Shown: one piece after another, positions 35,077 through 42,646 of the stretch
How the letters are laid out: each line of letters begins with the position of its first letter
Position numbering within the stretch: position 1 is the stretch's first letter
DNA from: Roseibium polysiphoniae
GTDB lineage: Bacteria > Pseudomonadota > Alphaproteobacteria > Rhizobiales > Stappiaceae
Reading direction: 5' to 3'
DNA: 64,000 nucleotides
NCBI RefSeq assembly: GCF_014842925.1
Contig: NZ_JACYXJ010000003.1
Span: forward strand, 62,001 to 126,000
The notes under the pieces: generated by a model
The model's input: only the letters and a program-made list of their open reading frames with translations
Told to the model about the DNA's origin: nothing
The model's database searches: none
Made by a program: the position numbers and the translations under genes

Positions 35077-36081
35077 TTAGAGGACGGACTTGATGTCCTC
35101 GATCCGGTCGTTGACCAGCCAGCCGTAGTAGTTCTCTCTGGGCCAGGTTGCGCCGCTGCGGCGGAATTTCGCCGCCCGGCCCCAGGGGTCTCCCAGATTG
35201 TAGAGGGTTGCCGTCAGGCCGGGGTTCTTCGAAATGTCGACCTTGCCGACGTTCTTGTAAGCCTCGATAGCATCCTGAATGACGGCCGCCATATAGTGCA
35301 GCGAGATATTCGGATCCATGGTCGCCTGATAGACCTTCTCGGCGTTCTTGGGATCAAGCTTGCGATTGCCGCTCTGGCGGGCGACGCGGTCCGTCATTTT
35401 CAGGACGGTCAGAGGGCTGAGCTGGCCGAGGCCAAAGCTCTGGCCGGAAAAAAGCGGCTGAAAGAACGTCTCGTTGAAATTCGTCTTCGGAAAGCGCGTG
35501 CCGTCAACTCTCTTGCCGCGGAACGAGCTGTTCCAGACGCGTTCGTAACAGGACCAGAGGCTGTCGCTGTTATTGGCCTTTTTGCCTTTCCGGCACCGAT
35601 CGAACTGTGGGCGCTCGACAAAGGTCTCAACATGCTCGCCATCGTACTTGAAGCTGATGTCGATCCCGGCGTAGGCCAGTGCCTTGATATAGTAAGACTG
35701 GGCACTGTCCAGCGTGTCGTAATTGTAGGTGTGCTCGCCAATGATGGCGCCAAGCATGTGGATCGGATCAATGTTGTATCGGCCAGCGACGCGCTTGATC
35801 GAGGAAATCAGCCGGCGGTCACGCTTGAGGACCGCCAGGACCCTTTCGAATTTGGCATCATAGCTGGACTTGGACGCAGCGGTTCTGCGGGCCGACGCAT
35901 AGGGGATCCGGGGCTGGCTGCGATAGCGGTTTCCCTCGGGAACGGCGCGGACGCCGGCAGCTAAGGCCTGCCCGGAAACGTGAACTTCAAAGGCCCCGTC
36001 AATCGTGGGGACAGACGGCACCGTGCACATGAGCGCAAAAAGCGCACAGACTGATTTTTTGTATATTGATTTTGCCAGCAT
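35077..36081 (-). CDS. DUF1402 family protein (lysozyme-like fold inferred)
   Basis: A 334-residue secreted protein of a family found mainly in Hyphomicrobiales. It has an N-terminal signal/anchor (SVCALFALMCTVPSVP), a Tyr/Arg-rich linker, and then a domain resembling lytic transglycosylases: a catalytic-like Glu116 in GAIIGEHTYNYDT and FGLGQLSPLT, comparable to the G-L-M-Q-I-M-P block, with a C-terminal LYNLGDPWGRAAKF. Four Cys could form disulfides (FDRCRKG; LWSCYERVW). I infer a peptidoglycan-acting role; the family is formally of unknown function. It converges on the small secreted gene. Confidence 0.8.
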   Translation of the reverse strand: MLAKSIYKKSVCALFALMCTVPSVPTIDGAFEVHVSGQALAAGVRAVPEGNRYRSQPRIPYASARRTAASKSSYDAKFERVLAVLKRDRRLISSIKRVAGRYNIDPIHMLGAIIGEHTYNYDTLDSAQSYYIKALAYAGIDISFKYDGEHVETFVERPQFDRCRKGKKANNSDSLWSCYERVWNSSFRGKRVDGTRFPKTNFNETFFQPLFSGQSFGLGQLSPLTVLKMTDRVARQSGNRKLDPKNAEKVYQATMDPNISLHYMAAVIQDAIEAYKNVGKVDISKNPGLTATLYNLGDPWGRAAKFRRSGATWPRENYYGWLVNDRIEDIKSVL

Positions 36082-36342
36082 TTATCCGAACTCCACGCCT
36101 GCCTTCTTATCACGCGGGCTGCAGGTCTAACGATCAAATTATCTTAATCAGCCAAGGCCGTAAGCATGGTTCGGCCAGCATCGGAGTGATCACGCGCCAA
36201 ATGGGCCGAATCCTTTGCCAAATGCGTCGCTAAAAGAACATCCCCCAACGGTACATGCAAGGCAGCGTTTGCCGTTGCCTGGCATTGTTCAAAAGCACTT
36301 GGGGATTTCAATCAGCAGGCCGAAACGAGATGCTCTCGGGTC

Positions 36343-36798
36343 CTAGCACTGATGCGAGTAGGTGAAGACCAGTGTATCGGTCTTGTAACGACCGGTTGGC
36401 TGGCACTGGCGAAAGACCTGCCGGGTGCCGCGAACGGTCACCTGCAGCTGATCGCCGCGAACGGGACCTTCCACCGCATATGCGAGCGGGTTGCCGGGAC
36501 AGTATTTGGAGAAGACGCGTGCGGTGCCGCTGTACCAGTCGCCGGTCTTGAAACCATCGAACAAAAGCGTGCCGCGACGGACGCCGGCAGCGTGAAGCTG
36601 TTGACGTGGCCGCTCGTAGCTCAGCCAGCGCTGATTGCCCTGGGCCTGGAGCCGCATGAGCGAGCCGTTGTGCGTCCAGCAGCTGTCGGCCAGGGCCGGT
36701 CCGGGCACTGCCATGGTCGACATGAGGGTCGCTGCGGCCATCACGAACTTGAAAAATCCGCGTTTGCGCAGTCTGAAAAATGCTGCCTTGGTGTTCAT
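36343..36798 (-). CDS. Secreted Cys-containing protein of unknown function
   Basis: A 151-residue protein. A basic N-region and hydrophobic core (FRLRKRGFFKFVMAAATLMSTMAV, split here) form a signal peptide ending near PALADS. The mature part starts CWTHNGSLMRL and has four Cys (positions near the N-terminus, FSKYCPGN, RQCQPTG and the final residue), consistent with periplasmic disulfides. The ATG at 36798 follows AGGGGGCAGAAACTG. No family assigned; small beta proteins of this type occur near envelope genes in relatives. Monocistronic as far as seen. Confidence 0.72.
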   Translation of the reverse strand: MNTKAAFFRLRKRGFFKFVMAAATLMSTMAVPGPALADSCWTHNGSLMRLQAQGNQRWLSYERPRQQLHAAGVRRGTLLFDGFKTGDWYSGTARVFSKYCPGNPLAYAVEGPVRGDQLQVTVRGTRQVFRQCQPTGRYKTDTLVFTYSHQC

Positions 36799-36923
36799 CA
36801 GTTTCTGCCCCCTGAAAGACATTCAAGCTAACTATGACATGCACTTAACATCAAGCACCGCGTCGTGGTCTGTGATGTGCAGCACGGTTTTTGCGGTCGC
36901 TGCCTGGCATGTGGATTGTTGGC

Positions 36924-37286
36924 TCACTTGCCCCTTTTGCGCGCTTTCAGATGTTCTGGAACGGGACCTGCGCTGAGACGGACAGCGGCGGGAACACCCA
37001 TGTGATCAAAGAACGCCTTGTGCCGGAGGAAGCCACAGAGTTCGCGCTGGATGGTGACATGCCACAGAGCTTCTCCTGCTTCGGCGATCCTGAGGGCGCG
37101 TTTGCGCAGCTCGTCTTCGCCGGCGTTCTCGATTGCATCGGGAATACGGGCGAGGGCCTGCTCCAGCTTCGTGTTCAGCCTGGCGAGCGTTCCGGCCTTT
37201 TCCGCCAGAACTTCCTGCTCCAGCGCTGCAGTAACTGGATCATCTGCGATCTGCTTTCGGTAGGCTTGCGGCGGGCGGACGGTCAT
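36924..37286 (-). CDS. Conserved cytoplasmic protein (tentatively DUF6665)
   Basis: A 120-residue helical protein with no signal peptide. It begins MTVRPPQAYRKQIADDPVTAALEQE and has a coiled-coil-like middle (KAGTLARLNTKLEQALARI), then ALWHVTIQRELCGFLRHKAFFD near the end. The pattern resembles a family listed as DUF6665 in rhizobia, recalled rather than checked. It precedes the MFS gene's end on the same strand, with 37 bases between the MFS stop and this gene's start, so it is downstream of that gene and may share its transcript. Confidence 0.6.
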   Translation of the reverse strand: MTVRPPQAYRKQIADDPVTAALEQEVLAEKAGTLARLNTKLEQALARIPDAIENAGEDELRKRALRIAEAGEALWHVTIQRELCGFLRHKAFFDHMGVPAAVRLSAGPVPEHLKARKRGK

Positions 37287-37323
37287 GTGGTCGATCAGTC
37301 TTGTTGATGTCAGCGATGCCCGA

Positions 37324-38616
37324 TCATGCCTTCAAAGAGGTGGCCTGGGCAATATGGTTTGCCTGGCTCAAGAGCCAGACCAGTGTGATCGTCTTCAGAA
37401 TGCAGGGCAGGGCCGCATAGGACAGGCTGAGGGTCAGGTTGAGCTCTGTGGTCATGGCGATGCCCGGCTGATATCCGGCAAGCCCCAACAGAGGCAGGGC
37501 GAGACCCGTTGCCAACGCCAGGGACGCCTTCGACAGCAGCGTCATCAAGGAAAACATGCGGCTGGCTTCAGCCTGGCTTTTCTCTGCAACAATGTGATCG
37601 GCAAGGATTGATGGCGGCAGCGCAAGATCCGCTCCGAGGGCGAGGCCGGAGAGGGCGCAGACGAGGGCATATGCCTCGACCTGTCCGTCCTGGAGAAAGA
37701 TGGCCCAGAGGAAGGTGATGATCGACAGCGCCATCGAAACGGCCCAGGCCTGGATCTTGCCGACGCGTTTTGACAGCCACTGCCAAAGCGGCATCGCAAG
37801 CGCCCCGAAGAGGAAATAGACGAGCAGAAATAGGCCGGAATATTCGGCTGCGCCCAATCGGTCCCTGATGAAGAAAAGCACAAGGACAGCCGGGATTGCA
37901 CTCGCCAGCGTGTTGAGCGCGAAGAGTGCGAAGAACCTGCTGCGCCACGGGTTGCTGATGAGGGCGCGCCAACTTCCACGTGTTTCGCCAGAAGGTTTGA
38001 ATGCCTCCTGTGGCCGTGTCAAAGGGGCGGTCTTCATCCAGGCCAGAAGCGCCCATGTGGCAACGGCCAACAGCGGCAGATAGGCAATCGTCAGCCGATG
38101 GAATGCGGTGCTCGCATCGGAGTTCGCGCCGAGAAGGGCCGGCCCCATGGCCGCTGTCAGCAGTCCGAGAAGCCCCAGGGCCTCGCGCCAGCTGGTGATG
38201 CGCGTGCGTTGATGCTCGCTGACCTGCCAAATACCGCCAAGGGTCTGCAGGTTGATCGAAACAATGGAAAATCCGGTTGTGCAGATGAACACGGCCACGG
38301 CAAACCAGGTGAGCGGTGCCGACAGGTATGGATGAAACAGCATCCAGAAGCCGCCGCCCAGCATCATGACGCCGAGGACAAGAATCAGAGCCCGATGCTG
38401 ATGATAGCGGTCACTCAGGCTGCCGATCAGCGGATCCTGAATGGCATCCACCGCACGCAGTGCCAAGAGAAGAAGACCGAGTGACGTCAGCGATTGTCCC
38501 AGCGTTCCGGCATAAAAGTCGGGCGCATGGAGATAAATCGGCAGCCCGGCAAAGGCGAGCGGTAGTGCCATCAGCCCATAGCTGAGGAGGTCCTTGCGTT
38601 TGAGCTGCGTGTTCAT
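37324..38616 (-). CDS. MFS/GPH-type (MelB-like) cation:sugar symporter family transporter
   Basis: A 430-residue inner-membrane transporter with about 12 segments. The MelB/GPH pattern is seen in LRAVDAIQDPLIGSLSDRYHQH (loop 2-3 motif with the Asp-Pro pair) and WREALGLLGLLTAAMGPALLG; LADHIVAEKSQAEASRMFSLM in the second half matches the group's loop. The substrate is unknown. In several proteobacteria a similar MFS gene accompanies a chalcone-isomerase-fold gene, which is the gene just upstream here (20 bases), so the two probably form one operon. Confidence 0.83.
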   Translation of the reverse strand: MNTQLKRKDLLSYGLMALPLAFAGLPIYLHAPDFYAGTLGQSLTSLGLLLLALRAVDAIQDPLIGSLSDRYHQHRALILVLGVMMLGGGFWMLFHPYLSAPLTWFAVAVFICTTGFSIVSINLQTLGGIWQVSEHQRTRITSWREALGLLGLLTAAMGPALLGANSDASTAFHRLTIAYLPLLAVATWALLAWMKTAPLTRPQEAFKPSGETRGSWRALISNPWRSRFFALFALNTLASAIPAVLVLFFIRDRLGAAEYSGLFLLVYFLFGALAMPLWQWLSKRVGKIQAWAVSMALSIITFLWAIFLQDGQVEAYALVCALSGLALGADLALPPSILADHIVAEKSQAEASRMFSLMTLLSKASLALATGLALPLLGLAGYQPGIAMTTELNLTLSLSYAALPCILKTITLVWLLSQANHIAQATSLKA

Positions 38617-38636
38617 GTGGGCGTTCTGGACGGACG

Positions 38637-39254
38637 CTATGAGCTGGCGCCGATCAGGCGGCTGCGAAGAGCTGGATCATTCGTGTTGCTGCCGAGCCAG
38701 ATCGCGAAGAAACGCTTGGTGAAGCCCTTGTCCTTGATGCTGCCTATGCGCCGTCCGCCGGAGTAAAACAGCGTGTGTCCCTTGTTGTCGCGCGCGCCGA
38801 TGATGGATTGGCCGGGGCTGACATTGGGGAAAATGCGCGCCATGTCCCGGGTCCATCCGTTGAGGGTCGCACCTTTGGGCATGCCCTGACGGAGCATCTC
38901 TTTTTCCGTCCGCTTGGCGATCGCCTCGCCTTTGAACGATCTCAGATAGGTCAACTTCAGGGCGAAGGGTTTGGCCGGGTCATAGGTTCCGGACGGAGCG
39001 TAAAGTTCAGCGTCGAAAATGCGGAAGCCGAGGAAGGTCAACCGGCCTTCGCCGACCAGACTGGCGGCGGGCACGACCTTTGCGGCAGCGCCAATGTCGG
39101 CGCGTGACGTCGTCGGCATGAGCGCGATAAGAGAGACTAGCGCCAGAATTGCCAGTCCCAGGCGCAAGATGCGGTTGCGGCCGTCCGGCAAGGGGCGCGC
39201 TTGCGCAGTGCTGTGAGACCTATCTGTCCGCGATGGGTGAGGGGGCGTCGCCAT
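38637..39254 (-). CDS. Chalcone isomerase-fold protein
   Basis: A 205-residue exported protein of the bacterial chalcone isomerase-like family (Chalcone_3). An N-terminal hydrophobic segment (ILRLGLAILALVSLIALMPTTSRAD, split) leads to the domain: VGEGRLTFLGFRIFDAELYAPSGTY, ALKLTYLRSFKGEAIAKRTEKEM, and LFYSGGRRIGSIKDKGFTKRFFAIWLG. The ATG at 39254 has GGAGG nine bases upstream; the frame extends further but without a site. In proteobacteria the family occurs with DUF2878, DUF3833 and cyclopropane-fatty-acid synthase genes; here only the MFS partner is present. Function in bacteria unknown. Confidence 0.85.
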   Translation of the reverse strand: MATPPHPSRTDRSHSTAQARPLPDGRNRILRLGLAILALVSLIALMPTTSRADIGAAAKVVPAASLVGEGRLTFLGFRIFDAELYAPSGTYDPAKPFALKLTYLRSFKGEAIAKRTEKEMLRQGMPKGATLNGWTRDMARIFPNVSPGQSIIGARDNKGHTLFYSGGRRIGSIKDKGFTKRFFAIWLGSNTNDPALRSRLIGASS

Positions 39255-39342
39255 GCTGTCCTCCATGTCCGTGATCGACAGGAGGGATACGCAGTGCAAA
39301 GCGCGGCGGATCTTCAAACAAGCCGGAGAAACAAACAGCTCT

Positions 39343-39383
39343 CAAAGAAAAAGCACAGGACCGGGGCGTGCCGATCCTGTGCT
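39343..39383 (-). terminator. Terminator after the coiled-coil gene
   Basis: Read on the minus strand, the 9-bp stem AGCACAGGA/TCCTGTGCT with a 14-base loop is followed by TTTTTCTTT, about 27 bases after the stop. Confidence 0.88.
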
Positions 39384-39409
39384 CTTGTTGGGTCCGGTGG
39401 TGTTCCGGA

Positions 39410-40858
39410 TCAGTCGTGCAGGCGAACGATGGTTGCGTCTGTCTCGCCGGAAGTTCCGTTGACGGTCTCGGTGGCGACCACCTCTTCGATCAGACCAACT
39501 TCCTCGGCCGGATCATAATTGCGGGTGAGGCCAAGATCTTCGGCCGGGCCGCGACCTTCCATGGCACGCTGGTAGTTGTTGATCACGCCCTTGAGCTGGG
39601 CGATCTGCTCATTGCTGGTGTCGACCTGGATGCGGTACTTCTGCAGCTTCTTGTTTTCCTCGATCACCTCTTCCAGACGCTCAGCATATTTCTGGTTCTG
39701 GTTGCGCTCGTGGTTGAGGTCGGTGAGCGTGGAATTGTAACGCAGGTTCAATTCGCGCAGCTTGCCGTTGGTCGTGACCAGTTCGTTGCGGTCGCGCTCG
39801 TGGCTCTTCTGGGCGTTTTCCAGCAGGTGCTCGATTTCCTGCATCCGCTGGACCAGATCGCGCTTGCGTTCCTTCATGATCTGGTTGTCGCGGGTCATTT
39901 CCTGCAGGGACTGGGCACCGATCCGGCGCTGGGACGAGAGGTTTTCGATCTCGGCGTTGAGCGCATAGACCTCGTTGTCGTGCTTGCGCTGTTCTTCTTC
40001 CATGCGGGACTTGGAATAGGCCAGCTCCTGGTTGACGACGTCGATCTGGGACTTCAGATCGATGTTGTCATTGCGGAAGTCGATCATCTGGCGCTTGGTG
40101 GCTTCGAGCTCACCGGTCGCCACATTGTTCTTGCGGATCTCTTCCTCAAGCAGGGCGGCGCTTTCGGACAGGTTCTGCTGCAGTTCCTTCTCGCGCTTGC
40201 TGACTTCGTCCAGATTGGACTGTAGCGCGTCCGAGTGATCCTCGAGGGTGCGGAATTTCGCCTTCAGGTCGTTGAGTTCGCCGTCCAGTTCGGTGACGCG
40301 GGTGTTGGCCAGGACCAGCTCGCCGCTCTGGCCGCGGAAATCCTCGTTGATCTTCTTGTTGTTGTCGCGGATCGAGATCAGCTCGTTGCGCGCGGTTTCC
40401 AGCGCCGTGCGGGTCTCGGTCAGGCGCTTGCGCAGGGAATGGGTCTCAGCCTGGCTTTCCTCCAGCTGGCTGCTCATGTTGCCCAGCTTGTGATTGGAGT
40501 CCAGAAGATCGGTGGAGATCTTGGCGTTTTCCGACTTCAGCCGGATCTCGGCTTCGACCTGAACTCGCGAGGCCTCAACGAATTCCTGCATCAGCTGCAG
40601 GGAATTGCGCGATTCCGTCGCCATGGCCTGCATCTGCTCGAAGCCCTGGCCGAGGCCACCGAGGCGGGTCTTCAGCCCATCGAGCTGATGCATTTTTTCC
40701 TGCATCTGCAGGGCGAAGGGAGACAGATGTTTGACGTTGGACGTCTCGGCCGGAGTCGCCTCAACGGAGAGGGTCGGGTCGGCGTTTGTCATTTCGGAGG
40801 CCTCCGGTGCGGCGGCCTGTTCGATTCCGGACCGCGATGTCTTCGAAAAAAGTCCCAT
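39410..40858 (-). CDS. Long coiled-coil protein, intermediate-filament/scaffold-like
   Basis: A 482-residue protein with no signal peptide or enzymatic motif. After a short disordered start (residues 1-45, SKTSRSGIEQAAAPEAS), residues 50 to about 420 are almost unbroken heptad-type coiled coil (for example ELNDLKAKFRTLEDHSDALQS and ELVTTNGKLRELNLRYNS). The end (residues 425-482) is acidic and non-helical (GPAEDLGLTRNYDPAEEVGLIEEVV, split). Crescentin-like or polar-growth scaffold proteins of Hyphomicrobiales have this layout, but I recognise no specific family. A lone transcription unit with its own terminator; 1.1 kb of non-coding DNA lies upstream. Confidence 0.8.
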   Translation of the reverse strand: MGLFSKTSRSGIEQAAAPEASEMTNADPTLSVEATPAETSNVKHLSPFALQMQEKMHQLDGLKTRLGGLGQGFEQMQAMATESRNSLQLMQEFVEASRVQVEAEIRLKSENAKISTDLLDSNHKLGNMSSQLEESQAETHSLRKRLTETRTALETARNELISIRDNNKKINEDFRGQSGELVLANTRVTELDGELNDLKAKFRTLEDHSDALQSNLDEVSKREKELQQNLSESAALLEEEIRKNNVATGELEATKRQMIDFRNDNIDLKSQIDVVNQELAYSKSRMEEEQRKHDNEVYALNAEIENLSSQRRIGAQSLQEMTRDNQIMKERKRDLVQRMQEIEHLLENAQKSHERDRNELVTTNGKLRELNLRYNSTLTDLNHERNQNQKYAERLEEVIEENKKLQKYRIQVDTSNEQIAQLKGVINNYQRAMEGRGPAEDLGLTRNYDPAEEVGLIEEVVATETVNGTSGETDATIVRLHD

Positions 40859-42017
40859 TACCCAGCTCCTGCCTTACTCTACTTCGGCCGCTCTTCTCGA
40901 CCGCTAACCCGGAGGTTAATACATTTTTAACGTTTTGCGGACGGCTTGCGAAAAAAAGAAATCATTCAAGGGGGAAATTCACAGAAAATCCGCTGAAATC
41001 GGTCACTCTGCTTGGATCTACGCATGCATTGCCGGATCTTCTGTGCTGCGTCAGCAGGCGATGGCAAGGTCTCGCGATTTGCGTGTGGCAGGTTGCGGGG
41101 CGCCACTCCTGCGAGTGCGGGCTGTATCTGAGCAGTTCTCATCAGGAAAATTGACGCAAGACCAGCAGCAGGAGCGCCGCAAGGCATGTGCCTTCGGCGT
41201 GTTGGGGCGTTTGTGTTTTCCTGCTGTCTCGATCGCTTGAAAGAGACGGGATGGCAGGCGCAGCGGCCTTGCCGCGCGCGTGGGGTTTTAGGTGTTGGGT
41301 TTGACAAGACGTTGCGCCTGCCCGGGGTTCCTGCTCCTGGTGTCGGGGCGATGGACCTGCGTCTGGCCGTCCGCCTTTTCTGCGCCCCGGAGGTGGTGTG
41401 AGGCCTCCGGCTTGCCAGTTGTGACGACCCTCCGAAACGTGCCCGGCGCCTGAACCCGCCGGCCGCTCCGCTTCTGCAGCTCACCGGTCAGATCCTTTCG
41501 GCCTGACCTGGAACTCCAGTCTCCCGCCCCAGGTTCGGCCTTTCCATGGTGTCGGCCGAGCTCGGTCCCGTTCGCAGGAGACGCTTTCATTCTACGCCAG
41601 CCCCGGCGGGCGGGGATAACAAACGGTGGCTTTCCGGTTTGGCTAATCGGATCAAGGCCTTGGGTGGGGCCTGTTTTGCGGATTTGAGGGATAGGGTGGG
41701 TTTGCGCCGCGTTGCCAGACCACTGCTCTCATCCCCGCCCCACGAAGGGGGCATGTGCGGGGACCCACTGGCAGTGGGCGTTCGAGTATGAGCCGTAAGG
41801 CTGCGGCGTACTGGATCCCGGATCTCCGCTTGCGTTCCGTCCGGGAAGGCCGTCGAGGGTGTGGCAGGGCGCTGCCACACCCCTGGCCGAAGCGGCTATG
41901 TGGATTGGATCCCCGCACAAGGCGGGGATGACCGCCGTGTTTTTGGCAAAGACTATCCTCCCCCCTGTCGTCATCCTTGGGCTTGACCCGAGGATCCATA
42001 CCGTTTCCTATCCCAAG
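40859..42017. other. Intergenic stretch without a convincing gene, repeat-rich at its right end
   Basis: About 1.15 kb. Open frames exist on both strands (40966-41484 and 41288-41590 on minus) but have Arg/Ser/Pro-rich compositions and no domain. Around 41480-41530 there are two neat hairpins on the plus strand, GGTCAG...CTGACC and CTGGA-AC-TCCAG. From about 41720 it becomes a mosaic of palindromes (separate entry). It might hold a structured RNA or the remains of an element; I found no tRNA. Confidence 0.5.
41720..42010. repeat. Mosaic of palindromic (REP-like) repeats, left of the GIY-YIG gene
   Basis: Successive palindromes: CCCACTG/CAGTGGG near 41765, GGGTGTGGCAG/CTGCCACACCC at 41857-41882, ATCCCCGC-ACAAG-GCGGGGAT near 41908-41930, and CTTGGGCTTGACCCGAG at 41974-41991 inside a longer unit ending GGATCCA. 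Such units are scattered between genes in many alphaproteobacterial genomes. Confidence 0.75.
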
Positions 42018-42311
42018 ATGCAGAAGCGCTTCTGGGTCTACTTCCTGACGACGCGCAGGGGCGGCACGCTTTATACGGGCGTGACGAACAATCTTCCCAG
42101 ACGGCTGCTTGAACATACTTCCGGCACCGGATCGCAGTTCACCAGGCGCTATTCGGTCAAACGCCTGGTCTGGTACGAGGTACATCCATCCGCGCCTCAA
42201 GCCATTGCCCGCGAAAAGGCCATCAAACACTGGCCACGCGCATGGAAAGTCGAGCTGATCGAGGCCATGAACCCGAACTGGTTCGATCTCGGCAGGAATC
42301 TGAACTGCTGA
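42018..42311 (+). CDS. GIY-YIG nuclease family protein
   Basis: A 97-residue stand-alone GIY-YIG domain of the UPF0213/SLX1-like kind. Catalytic features are YFLTTRRGGTLYTGVTNNL (the GIY-YIG strands, here Y-F-L and Y-T-G), the Arg in LPRRLLEHTSG, and an Asn near the end, with HTSGTGSQFTRRYSVKRLVWYE typical of the group. The frame is open upstream through the palindromic repeat, but the ATG at 42018 gives the usual length. It lies alone, framed by palindromes in inverted orientation. Members may process DNA structures; none is assigned a firm role. Confidence 0.88.
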   Translation: MQKRFWVYFLTTRRGGTLYTGVTNNLPRRLLEHTSGTGSQFTRRYSVKRLVWYEVHPSAPQAIAREKAIKHWPRAWKVELIEAMNPNWFDLGRNLNC

Positions 42312-42646
42312 CTTCCGTTTCTTGACTTTGAAGCTTTCCCAAGCGGAGACGTCACGGAGTGGATCCTCGGGCTTGTCCCGAGGACGTAGTCCGTTACCGC
42401 GCCGCAAACCGGAGTAATGCTCTTTCGAGAGGTCGCGGCATGGATTGCCCCAAGGGGGAATGGTCGAGCCCCGTCATTCCGGACCGCGTGGCACACGGTG
42501 CCACCGCGTGATCCGGAACATGTCCCCGTTCAAGCCGGGGACATGTTCCGGATCTGTCGGCCCGCCTCCGGCGTGCTTGGTCCGGAATGATGGAGGGGAA
42601 GCTGCCCGATCCGGTATCCAGATGTGAGACCTGAGCCCGCACGATA
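42312..42646. repeat. Palindromic repeats right of the GIY-YIG gene
   Basis: Non-coding. Contains CCTCGGGCTTGTCCCGAGG at 42365-42383, next to TGGATCC, which is the left flanking unit in inverted orientation; a long imperfect palindrome bounded by TCCGGA/TCCGGA (about 42478-42516); and a near-perfect one, CATGTCCCC-GTTCAAGCC-GGGGACATG, near 42519-42546. A final GGTCCGGAATGATGGAGGGG copy is near 42580. No gene supported. Confidence 0.72.

Noticed and set aside
40966-41484. A minus-strand 172-codon frame upstream of the coiled-coil gene
   Set aside because: Arg/Pro/Ser-rich without a motif or ribosome-binding site; the equally long plus-strand frames nearby show that the region is simply poor in stops.
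41652-42407. A 251-codon minus-strand frame across the GIY-YIG gene
   Set aside because: Composed of read-through palindromic repeats and the antisense of the GIY-YIG gene; no domain.
41720-42600. Possible CRISPR array in the palindrome mosaic
   Set aside because: Units are palindromes of several different types at irregular distances, with no regular spacers or cas genes nearby.
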